Source of the DNA: an uncultured Lachnospiraceae bacterium
Lineage (GTDB): Bacteria; Bacillota; Clostridia; Lachnospirales; Lachnospiraceae
Assembly (NCBI GenBank): GCA_947367855.1
Contig: CANBFE010000008.1
Location: 1-64,000, forward strand
DNA: 64,000 nucleotides
Reading direction: 5' to 3'
Numbering within the stretch: the stretch's first letter is position 1; each line of letters begins with the position of its first letter. Under the pieces are notes generated by a model. It was not told where the DNA came from. It made no database searches and saw only the letters and a list, made by a program, of their open reading frames with translations. Below are positions 1-7,798 of the stretch, one piece after another. Made by a program: the position numbers and the translations under genes.

Positions 1-83
1 TCTTTTCAGACTCCGTTCTCTGAATTTTCCGTTTTGGAATTTTCAGGGTTGCATTACTGTTGATTTGTCAAGGTTCAAGTTTT

Positions 84-102
84 GCGGTTATAACCTAACC
101 GC
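84..102. other. short hairpin beside tRNA gene
   Basis: A perfect 7-bp inverted repeat (GCGGTTA / TAACCGC) with a 5-nt loop lies just past the 3' end of the minus-strand tRNA-Ser gene. It is placed where a tRNA terminator would be, but no U-tract follows on the minus strand, so a terminator or processing role is only possible. Confidence 0.35.
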
Positions 103-106
103 TAAC

Positions 107-194
107 GGAGAAGGAGGGATTTGAACCCTCGCGCCGCTATTAACGACCTGCACCCTTTCCAGGGGTGTCCCTTCGGCCTCTTGGGTACTTCTCC
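107..194 (-). tRNA. tRNA-Ser (anticodon GGA)
   Basis: On the minus strand an 88-nt cloverleaf begins and ends with the pairing halves GGAGAAG and CTTCTCC. It has a long variable arm, as expected for a class II tRNA, and a GGTTCAAATCC T-loop. The anticodon loop reads CT-GGA-AA, giving GGA, which decodes UCC/UCU serine codons. CCA is not encoded. It follows a second tRNA-Ser by 66 nt, and the two probably share one transcript from the promoter at 386-414. Confidence 0.95.
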
Positions 195-260
195 AAGCAT
201 GCAGAACTTTAATCTCTTCTTATTTTATTCTATCAGAGGCTCTCTGTCTGTCCTCTGAGC

Positions 261-345
261 GGAGAGAGTGGGATTCGAACCCACGCGCCCTTTCGGACAA
301 ACGGTTTTCAAGACCGCCTCGTTATGACCACTTCGATATCTCTCC
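261..345 (-). tRNA. tRNA-Ser (anticodon TGA)
   Basis: On the minus strand an 85-nt cloverleaf has acceptor halves GGAGAGA and TCTCTCC, a long variable arm and a GGTTCGAATCC T-loop. The anticodon loop CT-TGA-AA gives TGA, which reads UCA-type serine codons. It is the first gene after a consensus promoter and is followed by the GGA isoacceptor. CCA is not encoded. Confidence 0.95.
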
Positions 346-385
346 ATGTTTTGCTGTTCACCGCTGTTCCCTGACGGCAGAGACT

Positions 386-414
386 ATCTTACCAAAAAAA
401 CCTTTTTCTGTCAA
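386..414 (-). promoter_or_regulatory. sigma-A promoter of the tRNA-Ser pair
   Basis: The minus strand reads TTGACA (414-409), a 17-nt spacer, then TAAGAT (391-386). This gives a start near 379, about 35 nt before the first tRNA-Ser. The -35 is a perfect consensus. Confidence 0.75.
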
Positions 415-456
415 CTACTTTTTTGAAATTTTTTTCGATATTTTTTTACATTCTTT

Positions 457-1218
457 TTATTTCGGAATTTCGTTCCCGGAATTCCTGCGAAAATGCAACA
501 TACTCTCGGCTATAACAAGGTCCTCCGGCGTGGTAATCTTTATATTTTCATAAGATCCTTCCACCAGTTTCACCCTTGTGTCGGTAAACATTTCTACTAC
601 GCCCGCATCGTCTGTCACCTGGATTCCCCGGCGCCTCAGCTCTTCCTCTTTTTCCATAAGCCGGGCATACGCTTTCAGAATCAGTCCTGCGTCAAACACC
701 TGGGGCGTCTGAATGCTCCAGAGAAGGCTTCTTGCCGGTGTAGTGGCCGCAAATCCCTCCGGGTCCGCAATTTTGATGGTATCCTTTGCAGGAACCGCCG
801 CCACACAGGCATGATGCTTTCTGACCCCGTCATAAGTCCTGTCCAGGATCTCCTGGGTAAGGAAGGGTCTGGCGCCGTCATGGATAAAGATATAGCCGTC
901 ATAATCAAAAAGCCCCCTCCTCTCTGCCTCCCGCAGGGCCCCTGCCACAGAAAGACAGCGCTCCGAGCCTCCCGGAATCACGGCCTCCACCTTGCGAAAT
1001 CTGTATTTCTCCACGATCTCCCGCTGCACATAATCAATATCCGATTGCCCCGTAACCAGAATGCAGCCGTCAATTATCTCCGAATCCTCCATGGCCTGAA
1101 GCGCATAACAGACCAACGGCTTTCCGTTCAAAAGCATGAACTGCTTCGCCACGCTGCTTTTCATCCGGCTTCCGTTTCCTGCTGCCAGCACAACGGCCGT
1201 ACATCTTTTTGATGTCAT
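457..1218 (-). CDS. ispD: 2-C-methyl-D-erythritol 4-phosphate cytidylyltransferase
   Basis: This enzyme transfers CMP from CTP to methylerythritol phosphate in the non-mevalonate (MEP) isoprenoid pathway, in the cytoplasm. The 253-residue length is normal for the family. The nucleotide-binding signature AAGNGSRM lies at residues 12-19, KQF at 25-27, and HDGARPF at 113-119, the typical IspD core motif. It lies just downstream of tsaD on the same strand (37-nt gap), so the two may be co-transcribed. No IspF fusion is present. Confidence 0.93.
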   Translation of the reverse strand: MTSKRCTAVVLAAGNGSRMKSSVAKQFMLLNGKPLVCYALQAMEDSEIIDGCILVTGQSDIDYVQREIVEKYRFRKVEAVIPGGSERCLSVAGALREAERRGLFDYDGYIFIHDGARPFLTQEILDRTYDGVRKHHACVAAVPAKDTIKIADPEGFAATTPARSLLWSIQTPQVFDAGLILKAYARLMEKEEELRRRGIQVTDDAGVVEMFTDTRVKLVEGSYENIKITTPEDLVIAESMLHFRRNSGNEIPK

Positions 1219-1255
1219 ATTTTTCCCCCATTTCTTAACCGGACCTTCCCGCTCC

Positions 1256-2317
1256 TCAGTTTCCGCCCAGTTTCAGATTCGGAACCGCATTCAGGTCATA
1301 GCCGCTGCGCACTCCCCGGATGTATTCGTAATAGCCTGCCGCCCCGATCATCGCCGCATTATCCGTACACAACAGGGGGGAGGGGGAGTAAAAGGCAATG
1401 TTTTGTTCCGCACATTCCCTCTCAAAATTCTCCCTCAGGGAGGAATTGGAAGCCACGCCGCCCGCAATGGCAAATTTATCATAACCGTACTGCTTCACCG
1501 CATGCAGAGAATGTTCCACGAGCACGTCAATGACAGCTTTCTGAAAGGATGCCGCCACATCCGCCTGGGAGTAGTTTTCTCCTTTCATCTGACAGGAATT
1601 CAGATAATTGAGCACTGCGGACTTAAGACCGCTGAAGCTGAAATCATACTCGTTTTCTGCCACCCTTGCCCTGGGAAAAGGAATGGCATCGGGATTGCCC
1701 TCCCTTGCGATTTTGTCGATCTTTGGTCCGCCCGGATATCCCAGTCCGATGGCACGCGCCACTTTGTCAAAAGCCTCCCCCGCAGCGTCGTCCCTGGTTC
1801 TTCCGATAATCTCATACTGTCCGTAATCCCTGACCACCACCAGATGCGAATGACCGCCGGATGCCACAAGGCACACGAATGGCGGCTCCAGCTCCTCATA
1901 CTGGATATAGTTGGCGCTGATATGTCCGCTGATGTGGTGAACCCCCACCAGGGGAATCCCCGCCGCAAAACTGATTGCCTTTGCCTCGGACACACCCACC
2001 AGCAGCGCCCCCACCAGTCCAGGCCCGCAGGTCACTGCCACAGCCGTAATATCCGCCAGCGTAACCCCCGCCTGGTCCAGGGCTTCCCGAATCACCTGGT
2101 TAATCTTCTCTATATGCTTTCTGGAAGCGATCTCCGGCACCACGCCGCCAAACCGGGTATGCAGCGCAATCTGTGTATAAATAACATTTGACAGCACCTT
2201 CCTGCCGTTTTTTACCACGGAAGCTGCTGTCTCGTCACAGGATGTCTCAATCGCAAGAATTAAGACATCCTTATCATCATATTGTCCCACTTTTTCTTTT
2301 CTTCCCTTCTGCCGCAC
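1256..2317 (-). CDS. tsaD: tRNA N6-adenosine threonylcarbamoyltransferase
   Basis: TsaD transfers the threonylcarbamoyl group from threonylcarbamoyl-AMP to A37 of ANN-decoding tRNAs, working with TsaB and TsaE. Both partners are encoded about 3 kb away on the same strand. The N-terminal ILAIETSCDETAASVV and the GVHHISGH metal-binding stretch are diagnostic, and the C-terminal CTDNAAMIGAAG segment is conserved. The annotated start is a GTG at 2317. A second in-frame GTG at 2290 is better spaced from the purine-rich GAAGGGAAG and may be the real start, giving about 344 residues. Function is certain; the exact start is not. Confidence 0.94.
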   Translation of the reverse strand: MRQKGRKEKVGQYDDKDVLILAIETSCDETAASVVKNGRKVLSNVIYTQIALHTRFGGVVPEIASRKHIEKINQVIREALDQAGVTLADITAVAVTCGPGLVGALLVGVSEAKAISFAAGIPLVGVHHISGHISANYIQYEELEPPFVCLVASGGHSHLVVVRDYGQYEIIGRTRDDAAGEAFDKVARAIGLGYPGGPKIDKIAREGNPDAIPFPRARVAENEYDFSFSGLKSAVLNYLNSCQMKGENYSQADVAASFQKAVIDVLVEHSLHAVKQYGYDKFAIAGGVASNSSLRENFERECAEQNIAFYSPSPLLCTDNAAMIGAAGYYEYIRGVRSGYDLNAVPNLKLGGN

Positions 2318-2339
2318 GGCGGCTTATCTGCAGAACATG

Positions 2340-2384
2340 CCCCTGCAAAATACTGCAAATGCATACCCCTGCAAAATACTGCAA
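2340..2384. repeat. 19-bp direct repeat between genes
   Basis: Two perfect copies of CCCCTGCAAAATACTGCAA, at 2340-2358 and 2366-2384, fill most of the 79-nt gap upstream of tsaD. The second copy can fold on the minus strand as CCCTTGCA / TGCAGGGG around a 6-nt loop. No U-tract follows. The role is unknown. Confidence 0.6.
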
Positions 2385-2396
2385 GGGTATAAGGAA

Positions 2397-2972
2397 TTAC
2401 TGCGGATTCACATTCTGTGCAAAGTCCCACCCGTAAATCTTCCAGCGTCTGTCCTCGTCCCGCCGCAGAAGATAAACCGTTGAGTTCAGCGTGCTCTTGC
2501 CCTTCTCAAGCATTGTATAATTACACTGGATCCTGGCAAACTCATAGCCGTCCTCCGTAAAGGAATCCACATTGACACTGGAAGCAACGGACACGGAGTT
2601 TATCTTTTTTTCCTCGCTTCTGAAGGAAGCCACCTCCGATTTCAGCTGCAGCAGATTGTTGGTCTCCTCATTGTTCTCCAGAAGCTCCTCATCATACAGT
2701 TCCCGGGCGCGCAGCCCAAGCAGCTCCACTTCCTCGTCCGTGCACTCTTCATTATAAAGGCATTTCTGGATTTCCGTATAATACTTTACGACTTCCTTCA
2801 CGGTGGGAGGATAATCTTTCAGCATATCCCGGCTCAGCACGATCTGAACTGCCGTCATCTTTGCCTCATTCCCGGTATTCCTGGATTTTCCCGACAAATA
2901 GGCATAGTAGCCCACCACCAGGACAATGACTATCACAAACACTACTGTGATTCTCATGGTTGATTTTTTCAT
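2397..2972 (-). CDS. membrane-anchored protein of unknown function
   Basis: This 191-residue protein has a short basic N-terminus, one hydrophobic segment (about residues 8-27) and a hydrophilic, acidic extracytoplasmic portion. No Cys sits at a lipobox position, so it is probably an uncleaved membrane anchor. The rest predicts a helical region (about 50-120) followed by a C-terminal beta region ending in KIYGWDFAQN. That layout resembles small NTF2-like or lipoprotein-like domains, but I cannot assign a family. The start has a good GGAGG site. It lies between rnz and tsaD in a same-strand run. Confidence 0.7.
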   Translation of the reverse strand: MKKSTMRITVVFVIVIVLVVGYYAYLSGKSRNTGNEAKMTAVQIVLSRDMLKDYPPTVKEVVKYYTEIQKCLYNEECTDEEVELLGLRARELYDEELLENNEETNNLLQLKSEVASFRSEEKKINSVSVASSVNVDSFTEDGYEFARIQCNYTMLEKGKSTLNSTVYLLRRDEDRRWKIYGWDFAQNVNPQ

Positions 2973-2990
2973 ACTCCACCTCCGTGCCGC

Positions 2991-3902
2991 CTATTCCTCG
3001 TCGAATTTCAGCTCTATCGTCCTGCCATCCCTCGCGGCAATGGTATTGGGGAAAATCTTCCTCACATCCCCGATGTATTCCTCCGGATGCATCAGGGAAG
3101 GGCTGTAATGGGTCAGCCAGAGTTCGGGAACTCCTGCGTTTCTTGCTATTCTGGCCGCCTCGTACATGGTCATGTGCCTGTTTTCCTTTGCCTTGGCCAG
3201 TTTATCCGGCTCTCCGTACATCCCCTCCAGTATCAGCAGATCCGATCCCTCCGCATTCGCCCTGATGGCCTCCACCGGCCTGCTGTCAGTGCAGTAGGTC
3301 ACCTTCAGCCCTTTCCGGGGCGGCCCAAGCACCATGTCCGGAGTGTAGACAGCTCCGTCCTGCGTGATGGTTTCCCCCTTCTGAAGACGGCTCCACAGCT
3401 TCATGGGAATCTGCTGCTCCAATGCCCGGTCCCTGTCAAACCGTCCGGCTCTCTCCACCACCATGCTGTATCCGTAACAGATTACACTGTGGCTGACCCG
3501 GAATGCCCTGATCTGAAAGCCCTCAAAGGAGAATGTCTGCTGCTCATCCCCAATCTCCTGATACTGAATTTCAAAGGGCAGCTCAGGCGCAATGGTGCGC
3601 AGCGCGCTGACCACCTTCGTCAGTCCCCTGGGACCTATCAGCAGAAGCGGCTCCTTTCTCTCGGCATTTCCCATGGTGAGAAGCATTCCCGGCAGTCCGC
3701 TGACATGATCCGCATGGTAATGGGTAAAGCAGATAATATCTATGGGATTGGGACTCCATCCTCTCTCCCGCAGCGCGATCTGTGTGCCCTCCCCACAGTC
3801 GATCAATATACTCTTTCCGTTATAGCGGAGCATCAGGGAGGTGAGCCACCGATAAGGCAGCGGCATCATGCCTCCCGTACCCAGCAGACTTATATCAAGC
3901 AT
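2991..3902 (-). CDS. rnz: ribonuclease Z
   Basis: This zinc-dependent endonuclease removes the 3' trailer of tRNA precursors. The 303-residue protein is a metallo-beta-lactamase fold of the normal short (RNase Z-S) length. The HYHADH metal motif is at residues 61-66, GEGTQ in the N-terminal part, and the later HMTMYEAARIA and LTHYSP segments carry the remaining ligands. Finding it beside tRNA-modification genes (tsaB, tsaD, tsaE) fits tRNA maturation. Since the tRNA-Ser genes here lack encoded CCA, this processing step would be needed for them. Confidence 0.93.
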   Translation of the reverse strand: MLDISLLGTGGMMPLPYRWLTSLMLRYNGKSILIDCGEGTQIALRERGWSPNPIDIICFTHYHADHVSGLPGMLLTMGNAERKEPLLLIGPRGLTKVVSALRTIAPELPFEIQYQEIGDEQQTFSFEGFQIRAFRVSHSVICYGYSMVVERAGRFDRDRALEQQIPMKLWSRLQKGETITQDGAVYTPDMVLGPPRKGLKVTYCTDSRPVEAIRANAEGSDLLILEGMYGEPDKLAKAKENRHMTMYEAARIARNAGVPELWLTHYSPSLMHPEEYIGDVRKIFPNTIAARDGRTIELKFDEE

Positions 3903-3934
3903 TTCTTTCTTTCCTTTTTACGCAAAATCTGTTC

Positions 3935-4183
3935 TCAGAGAAGTTCTGTCTCTTCCTGTTCCTCAACGGCCAGGGCAAACTGCGCGGTCACATCGTCATA
4001 GCAGTCCTCGCACAGGTCAAAATGGTGCCTTCTGCCGTCCTTATGGCTGAAATATCCGAAAGCGGTATCTGCGCTGAAACAATACTCTTTCAGATAACCG
4101 TTTTCCAGTTTTAATTCCCTGCCGCATTTGTTGCAAACCACCTGAATCAGTTTTCTGTCCTGTCCCTCTCCGTATTTACGCAT
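3935..4183 (-). CDS. small four-cysteine zinc-ribbon-like protein
   Basis: This 82-residue acidic protein has two paired-cysteine motifs, CNKC at about residue 17 and CEDC at about residue 59. They are separated by a segment rich in aromatic and charged residues (GYFSHKDGRRHHFDLC). The arrangement CxxC-x39-CxxC is typical of a treble-clef or zinc-ribbon fold. No catalytic residues are recognisable. A good GGGAG ribosome site precedes the ATG. It lies between rimI and rnz in the housekeeping run and could be a nucleic-acid- or protein-binding accessory; that is inference only. Confidence 0.65.
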   Translation of the reverse strand: MRKYGEGQDRKLIQVVCNKCGRELKLENGYLKEYCFSADTAFGYFSHKDGRRHHFDLCEDCYDDVTAQFALAVEEQEETELL

Positions 4184-4324
4184 ACTTTTCTCCCTTCATG
4201 CATACACCTGCCATAACAGCCTCCGCTCCGGTTGTCTGAACCACGAGCCATAACCATTATACTAAAAATATACATAAATACGTGTGGTAATTGTTGGTTT
4301 TTTCATGCAAAAAATACATGGAAA

Positions 4325-4762
4325 TCATCTCCGCCACATAATCATGGCATCTTCCCTTGGTTTTTCATAAAATCCGGGCCGGATTCCCTCGGAACGGAAT
4401 CCAAATTTTTCATAGAGACGGATTGCCGGCGCATTGCTGACCCGCACTTCCAGGGTAAACGCTTCCACGCCGGAGGCTTCCCCCCTGGCAATCACCTCCC
4501 CCAGCAGAATCTGCCCGATCCCCTGATTTCGGTACTCCCCGGCAACCACCACATTGTCAATGGTGGCTTCCCGGCAGCTCTCGGTGTATCCGCAGCATCC
4601 GGCCACCCGGCTGTCCGCAGTCGCCACAAAGTAAAAACAATAGGAATGCTCCAACAGTTCCCGGAAATCCCTTTCCGTCCATGGCATGGAAAATGCCTCT
4701 GCCTCTATTTCCGCAAGAATCCCTATATCCTCTTCCCGCAATTCCCTGACTTCAACTTGCAT
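4325..4762 (-). CDS. rimI: ribosomal protein S18-alanine N-acetyltransferase
   Basis: This 145-residue GNAT-fold enzyme is predicted to acetylate the N-terminal alanine of ribosomal protein S18. The acetyl-CoA-binding loop appears as VVAGEYRNQGIGQILL (about residues 71-86), followed by TLEVRVSNAPAIRLYEKFGF, the classic RimI C-terminal signature. It lies directly downstream of tsaB, the common tsaE-tsaB-rimI arrangement in Firmicutes. A GGAGG site stands seven bases before the ATG. Confidence 0.88.
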   Translation of the reverse strand: MQVEVRELREEDIGILAEIEAEAFSMPWTERDFRELLEHSYCFYFVATADSRVAGCCGYTESCREATIDNVVVAGEYRNQGIGQILLGEVIARGEASGVEAFTLEVRVSNAPAIRLYEKFGFRSEGIRPGFYEKPREDAMIMWRR

Positions 4763-4800
4763 GAATCCTCCGTTTATTATTTCGGCAGGATCCTCCGTTT

Positions 4801-5517
4801 TTATAATACCCTGCCCTGATCCGCTTCTCTCTCGGCCTGACTTTTTCGCAGATATTCCGGATGGTGCACATCCGGTGAAACCGTCCTGCCCTCCTGGAAG
4901 TATATGGCTCCCAGGGCAGCCACCGAAGCAGCCCGCTGCCGGTTATTGGCCGGACCGGCAAAACCATATCGTAAACCCGCGCATTTTTGGATGTTTTCCC
5001 GGTATACCGGAACGCCGTCCCCCAAAAAGACCACATCCCTGTCCAGCTCCAACAGCCTGTCCAGAATCTCCCCGATCTCCATGGGACTCTGTCCTGTCAG
5101 CGTATGAAGCCGGAATCCCTCCCCCATGGAAAGAAATTCGTAGATTCCCGTGTATACCTGATTTCTCCTGGCATCCATCAGGGGACATACAATCCGGTCC
5201 GTTCCGTACAGATTCCAGGCAAGTCCCTCCAGGGTGGGCACCTCCACCAGAGGCTTGTCCAATCCAAGCCCCAGTCCCTTGGCAGTTGCCGATCCGATGC
5301 GCAGTCCCGTAAAAGAACCCGGGCCCGAAGCTACGGCAATGGCATCCAGGCTGTTCAGATCCAGTTCAATCATATTCCGCAGCCCGTCCAACATGGGAAG
5401 AAGCGTCTGGGAATGTGTTTTTTTATAATTTGTGGTATATTCCGCTATCAGTTCATTGTCCTGGATCACGGCCACACTGGCCACAAGTCCGGAGCTGTCT
5501 ATTCCCAGTATCTTCAT
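4801..5517 (-). CDS. tsaB: tRNA threonylcarbamoyladenosine biosynthesis protein TsaB
   Basis: TsaB is the inactive-homologue partner that dimerises with TsaD for t6A37 synthesis. The N-terminus MKILGIDSSGLVASVAV and the internal ASGPGSFTGLRIG are diagnostic. I place the start at 5517 because this ATG overlaps the tsaE stop in an ATGA, and family members begin at exactly this MKIL. An upstream in-frame start would add eight poorly conserved residues. The 238-residue length is normal. Translation is likely coupled to tsaE. Confidence 0.92.
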   Translation of the reverse strand: MKILGIDSSGLVASVAVIQDNELIAEYTTNYKKTHSQTLLPMLDGLRNMIELDLNSLDAIAVASGPGSFTGLRIGSATAKGLGLGLDKPLVEVPTLEGLAWNLYGTDRIVCPLMDARRNQVYTGIYEFLSMGEGFRLHTLTGQSPMEIGEILDRLLELDRDVVFLGDGVPVYRENIQKCAGLRYGFAGPANNRQRAASVAALGAIYFQEGRTVSPDVHHPEYLRKSQAEREADQGRVL

Positions 5518-6011
5518 TCCGCCACCTGTGCTGTCTTCCAACCGGAAATCTCTATCCGGCGATAGTCAAACCCCTTCCGGGGATCCTTTGTTATGTCTAT
5601 TTTTATCCGGGATTCCGGCAGGATTTCTTCTATGAGCTCCGCCCATTCGATGAGGCAGACTCCCTCCCCGTAAATACAGTCCTCATAACCGATCTCATCC
5701 ATTTCCTCCGCATCAGCCACCCGGTACACGTCAAAATGGTACAGGGGAAGCCTTCCTCCCTCGTAGATCTGCAGTATGGTAAACGTCGGGCTGTTCACAG
5801 GTTCGTCAATCCCAAGGCCTCTGGCAAATCCCTGGGTAAACACGGTCTTGCCCGCCCCCAGGTCCCCCGAAAAAGTACAGACCTCTCCAGGCAGGCTTCT
5901 GCCTCCCATAAGTTGCCCAAGCCGAAAGGTTTCTTCCGGTGACAGGGTCTCCACCACGGCCTTTCCTTCATTCTCCAGCTTCCGCAGGATTTCGTTCTCA
6001 TTTAAATTCAT
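5514..6011 (-). CDS. tsaE: tRNA threonylcarbamoyladenosine biosynthesis ATPase TsaE
   Basis: TsaE is the P-loop ATPase that resets the TsaB-TsaD complex between catalytic cycles. The Walker A loop GDLGAGKT is followed by VFTQGFARGLG, then by VNSPTFTIL and YHFDVYR, all family signatures. The start at 6011 (MNLNEN) follows GGAGGCGG at good spacing; an earlier in-frame start lacks this. The 165-residue length is typical. The stop overlaps tsaB by 4 nt. Confidence 0.92.
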   Translation of the reverse strand: MNLNENEILRKLENEGKAVVETLSPEETFRLGQLMGGRSLPGEVCTFSGDLGAGKTVFTQGFARGLGIDEPVNSPTFTILQIYEGGRLPLYHFDVYRVADAEEMDEIGYEDCIYGEGVCLIEWAELIEEILPESRIKIDITKDPRKGFDYRRIEISGWKTAQVAE

Positions 6012-6066
6012 TTTCCGTCCGCCTCCTGCTTTCTCCAACCCTCTGCTCTTCCTGCAAAAATGCCTC

Positions 6067-6543
6067 TCAGGAACGGATCTTTACCCTGGAAGGCGGCATG
6101 TGGGTGGAAATGATCTCTATCACTGCCGTCCTTTTGTCCCCCAGCTGGCGTCTGGGAAACAGGGTGGCATTGACACGGGATGTATACAATATAATGCTCC
6201 TGCCTGTGGAAACCGCTTTATGCATGTCCTCCCAGGCCATCGTCTCCCGGACATCCCCCTGAAAAACCGTCAGTCCCTCCTCGTCCAGGATGTAATGCAG
6301 CGGTTCCTGAAAGCAGGGATTGCTCAGGATCTGGCTCCTGCTCTTCAGGAACAGGGTCCAGGGCAGATACAGCAGCATCACCAGTCCCAGAACGATAAAG
6401 ATCCACTGCCTGGTGGCAATGGCAAACAGAATCAGAATGGCGCCAAAGGCGCTTCCCACCAGCCCTGCAGGACTGTTATAGGAGTGCATCAGCATGTAAT
6501 CATATAAATCCCCCGCCTCAATCTTTACTGTTAATTCAAGCAT
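6067..6543 (-). CDS. YcxB-like small membrane protein
   Basis: This protein of about 158 residues has two adjacent hydrophobic segments (about residues 26-43 and 48-66 from the chosen start). A soluble C-terminal beta-rich part follows, containing HYILDEEGLTVFQGD and the WEDMHKAVSTGRSIILY stretch. This is the organisation of YcxB-like proteins, whose function is unknown. The start at MLELTV follows GTGGAGAG; earlier in-frame starts have no evident ribosome site. It precedes the tsaE-tsaB-rimI run on the same strand. Confidence 0.65.
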   Translation of the reverse strand: MLELTVKIEAGDLYDYMLMHSYNSPAGLVGSAFGAILILFAIATRQWIFIVLGLVMLLYLPWTLFLKSRSQILSNPCFQEPLHYILDEEGLTVFQGDVRETMAWEDMHKAVSTGRSIILYTSRVNATLFPRRQLGDKRTAVIEIISTHMPPSRVKIRS

Positions 6544-6683
6544 CTCTCTCCACCTGCCTAAGCCAGTCATTTTTCTCCAAAACAAAGTAACAGTCCGAAC
6601 CGCAGTCTGAACTGTTACCAATTTTACTCTAAATATTTGAAAAAAGCAAGTGCAAAACCCGATCTGCAGGCCACATTCTGTCT

Positions 6684-7421
6684 CTACATCCTGTGTCCCG
6701 TTTTGATAATGGGGCTTAAGGGCTTGTAGATCAGCAGCGTGACCAGTGACACACTGGCTCCCTTGATCAGATTCAGAGGAGCCACGCAGGCTGCCACAAA
6801 ACTGACAATACTCCCCTCCTTTGCCAGGGGATTTACCGCGGTTCCCATGGCAAGCAGGCTTTCCAGGGGCGTGCCGTACAGCTTTGAGAAGGCCGGAAGC
6901 AGGTAAATGGCATTGAAGGCGGTTCCGAACACGGTCATGATCAGTGTGCCTGTGATGCAGGCAATAACGGCCGTCTTTTTGTTTTTCCGGAAAATATAGA
7001 TGACGGATGCAGGCAGAATGAAGCTGCAGCCGATGACAAAATTGGCCAGGTCACCCACAAAGGCAGTGGAAGTTCCCTTGATAAAGAGCTTCAGCAGAAT
7101 CTTGATAAATTCCATCATAACCCCTGCCGCCGGGCCAAAGGCAAAGGTTCCCACCAGTATGGGCAGTTCACTGAAATCCAGCTTGTAAAAGGGCGGGGCA
7201 AAGGGCAGGGCAAAGTCAAACAGATGCAGCAGCATGGCAACTGCGGAAAACATGCCCGTCACCGCAACCTTCCGCGTGCTGAATACCGGCTCCGTGATGC
7301 CGTTCTTTTTCCTCGCCATCTTCTCCAGGCCCACCGCCACCCCAAACATCAGCAGGATGATCAAAAAGAAGCTAAGTACGTACAATGCGTTTTCCGCAAT
7401 GTTTTGGAACAGTTCGTTCAT
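6684..7421 (-). CDS. ribU: ECF transporter S component, riboflavin-type
   Basis: This is a substrate-binding membrane subunit of an energy-coupling factor transporter, predicted to take up riboflavin. The 245-residue product has about six hydrophobic segments. It carries the characteristic FSAVAMLLHLF...LDFSELPILVGTFAFGP region, where loop L1 and the following helix contact the vitamin. I start it at 7421 because GGAGG lies nine bases upstream. Longer in-frame extension runs back through the FMN riboswitch and is not real. The riboswitch upstream is the best evidence for riboflavin as substrate. The shared EcfAAT module is not in this window. Confidence 0.88.
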   Translation of the reverse strand: MNELFQNIAENALYVLSFFLIILLMFGVAVGLEKMARKKNGITEPVFSTRKVAVTGMFSAVAMLLHLFDFALPFAPPFYKLDFSELPILVGTFAFGPAAGVMMEFIKILLKLFIKGTSTAFVGDLANFVIGCSFILPASVIYIFRKNKKTAVIACITGTLIMTVFGTAFNAIYLLPAFSKLYGTPLESLLAMGTAVNPLAKEGSIVSFVAACVAPLNLIKGASVSLVTLLIYKPLSPIIKTGHRM

Positions 7422-7463
7422 TTTCTTTTCCTCCGTTTTCCGGAAAATTCTTCTTTGTCCACT

Positions 7464-7492
7464 AAAAAACCCCGAATCATTCTGATCCGGGG
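7464..7492 (-). terminator. intrinsic terminator of the FMN riboswitch
   Basis: On the minus strand a 9-bp stem (CCCCGGATC / GATTCGGGG, one G-U pair) with a 5-nt loop is followed by TTTTTT. It lies between the FMN aptamer and the ribU start, the position expected for the riboswitch expression platform. Confidence 0.85.
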
Positions 7493-7564
7493 TGGTTTTA
7501 GACTGTCTTGATTGCAGGCACGGAAAACAGACAGTGGAAGTCTTTCCTGCTGCAGCCATAACTT

Positions 7565-7740
7565 CTTCTTTCATCCAGACTTTACTGTTGGTCCCGGAGT
7601 TGCACCGGGTCAGCCATGGCGGATCAGCTTTCCTGCATGGAAATCTCCCTCCGTCATGGGTCGCGGACTGTACCGCCAGTAGGGAATTCCCGCTTCCATG
7701 GCCCGAAAGCCTGACGCGGGTCACCCGACCCCGAAGAATT
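7565..7740 (-). promoter_or_regulatory. FMN riboswitch (RFN element)
   Basis: The minus strand carries the conserved RFN blocks in order: TTCGGGGTCGGGTG, GAATTCCC, ACTGGCGGT, AGTCCGCGACC, and AGTCTGGATGAAAGAAG at the 3' end. High FMN would favour the downstream terminator at 7464-7492 and shut off the transporter gene. Confidence 0.95.
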
Positions 7741-7798
7741 TTCTCTTTTTTCTACGTCTGTTATTATAATACGGCTTTCCGGGAAAAGCAAGCTTTTT

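Noticed and set aside
7422..7724. N-terminal extension of the ribU-like gene
   Set aside because: The extension would translate the FMN aptamer and terminator; the GGAGG site before 7421 and loss of similarity upstream fix the start.
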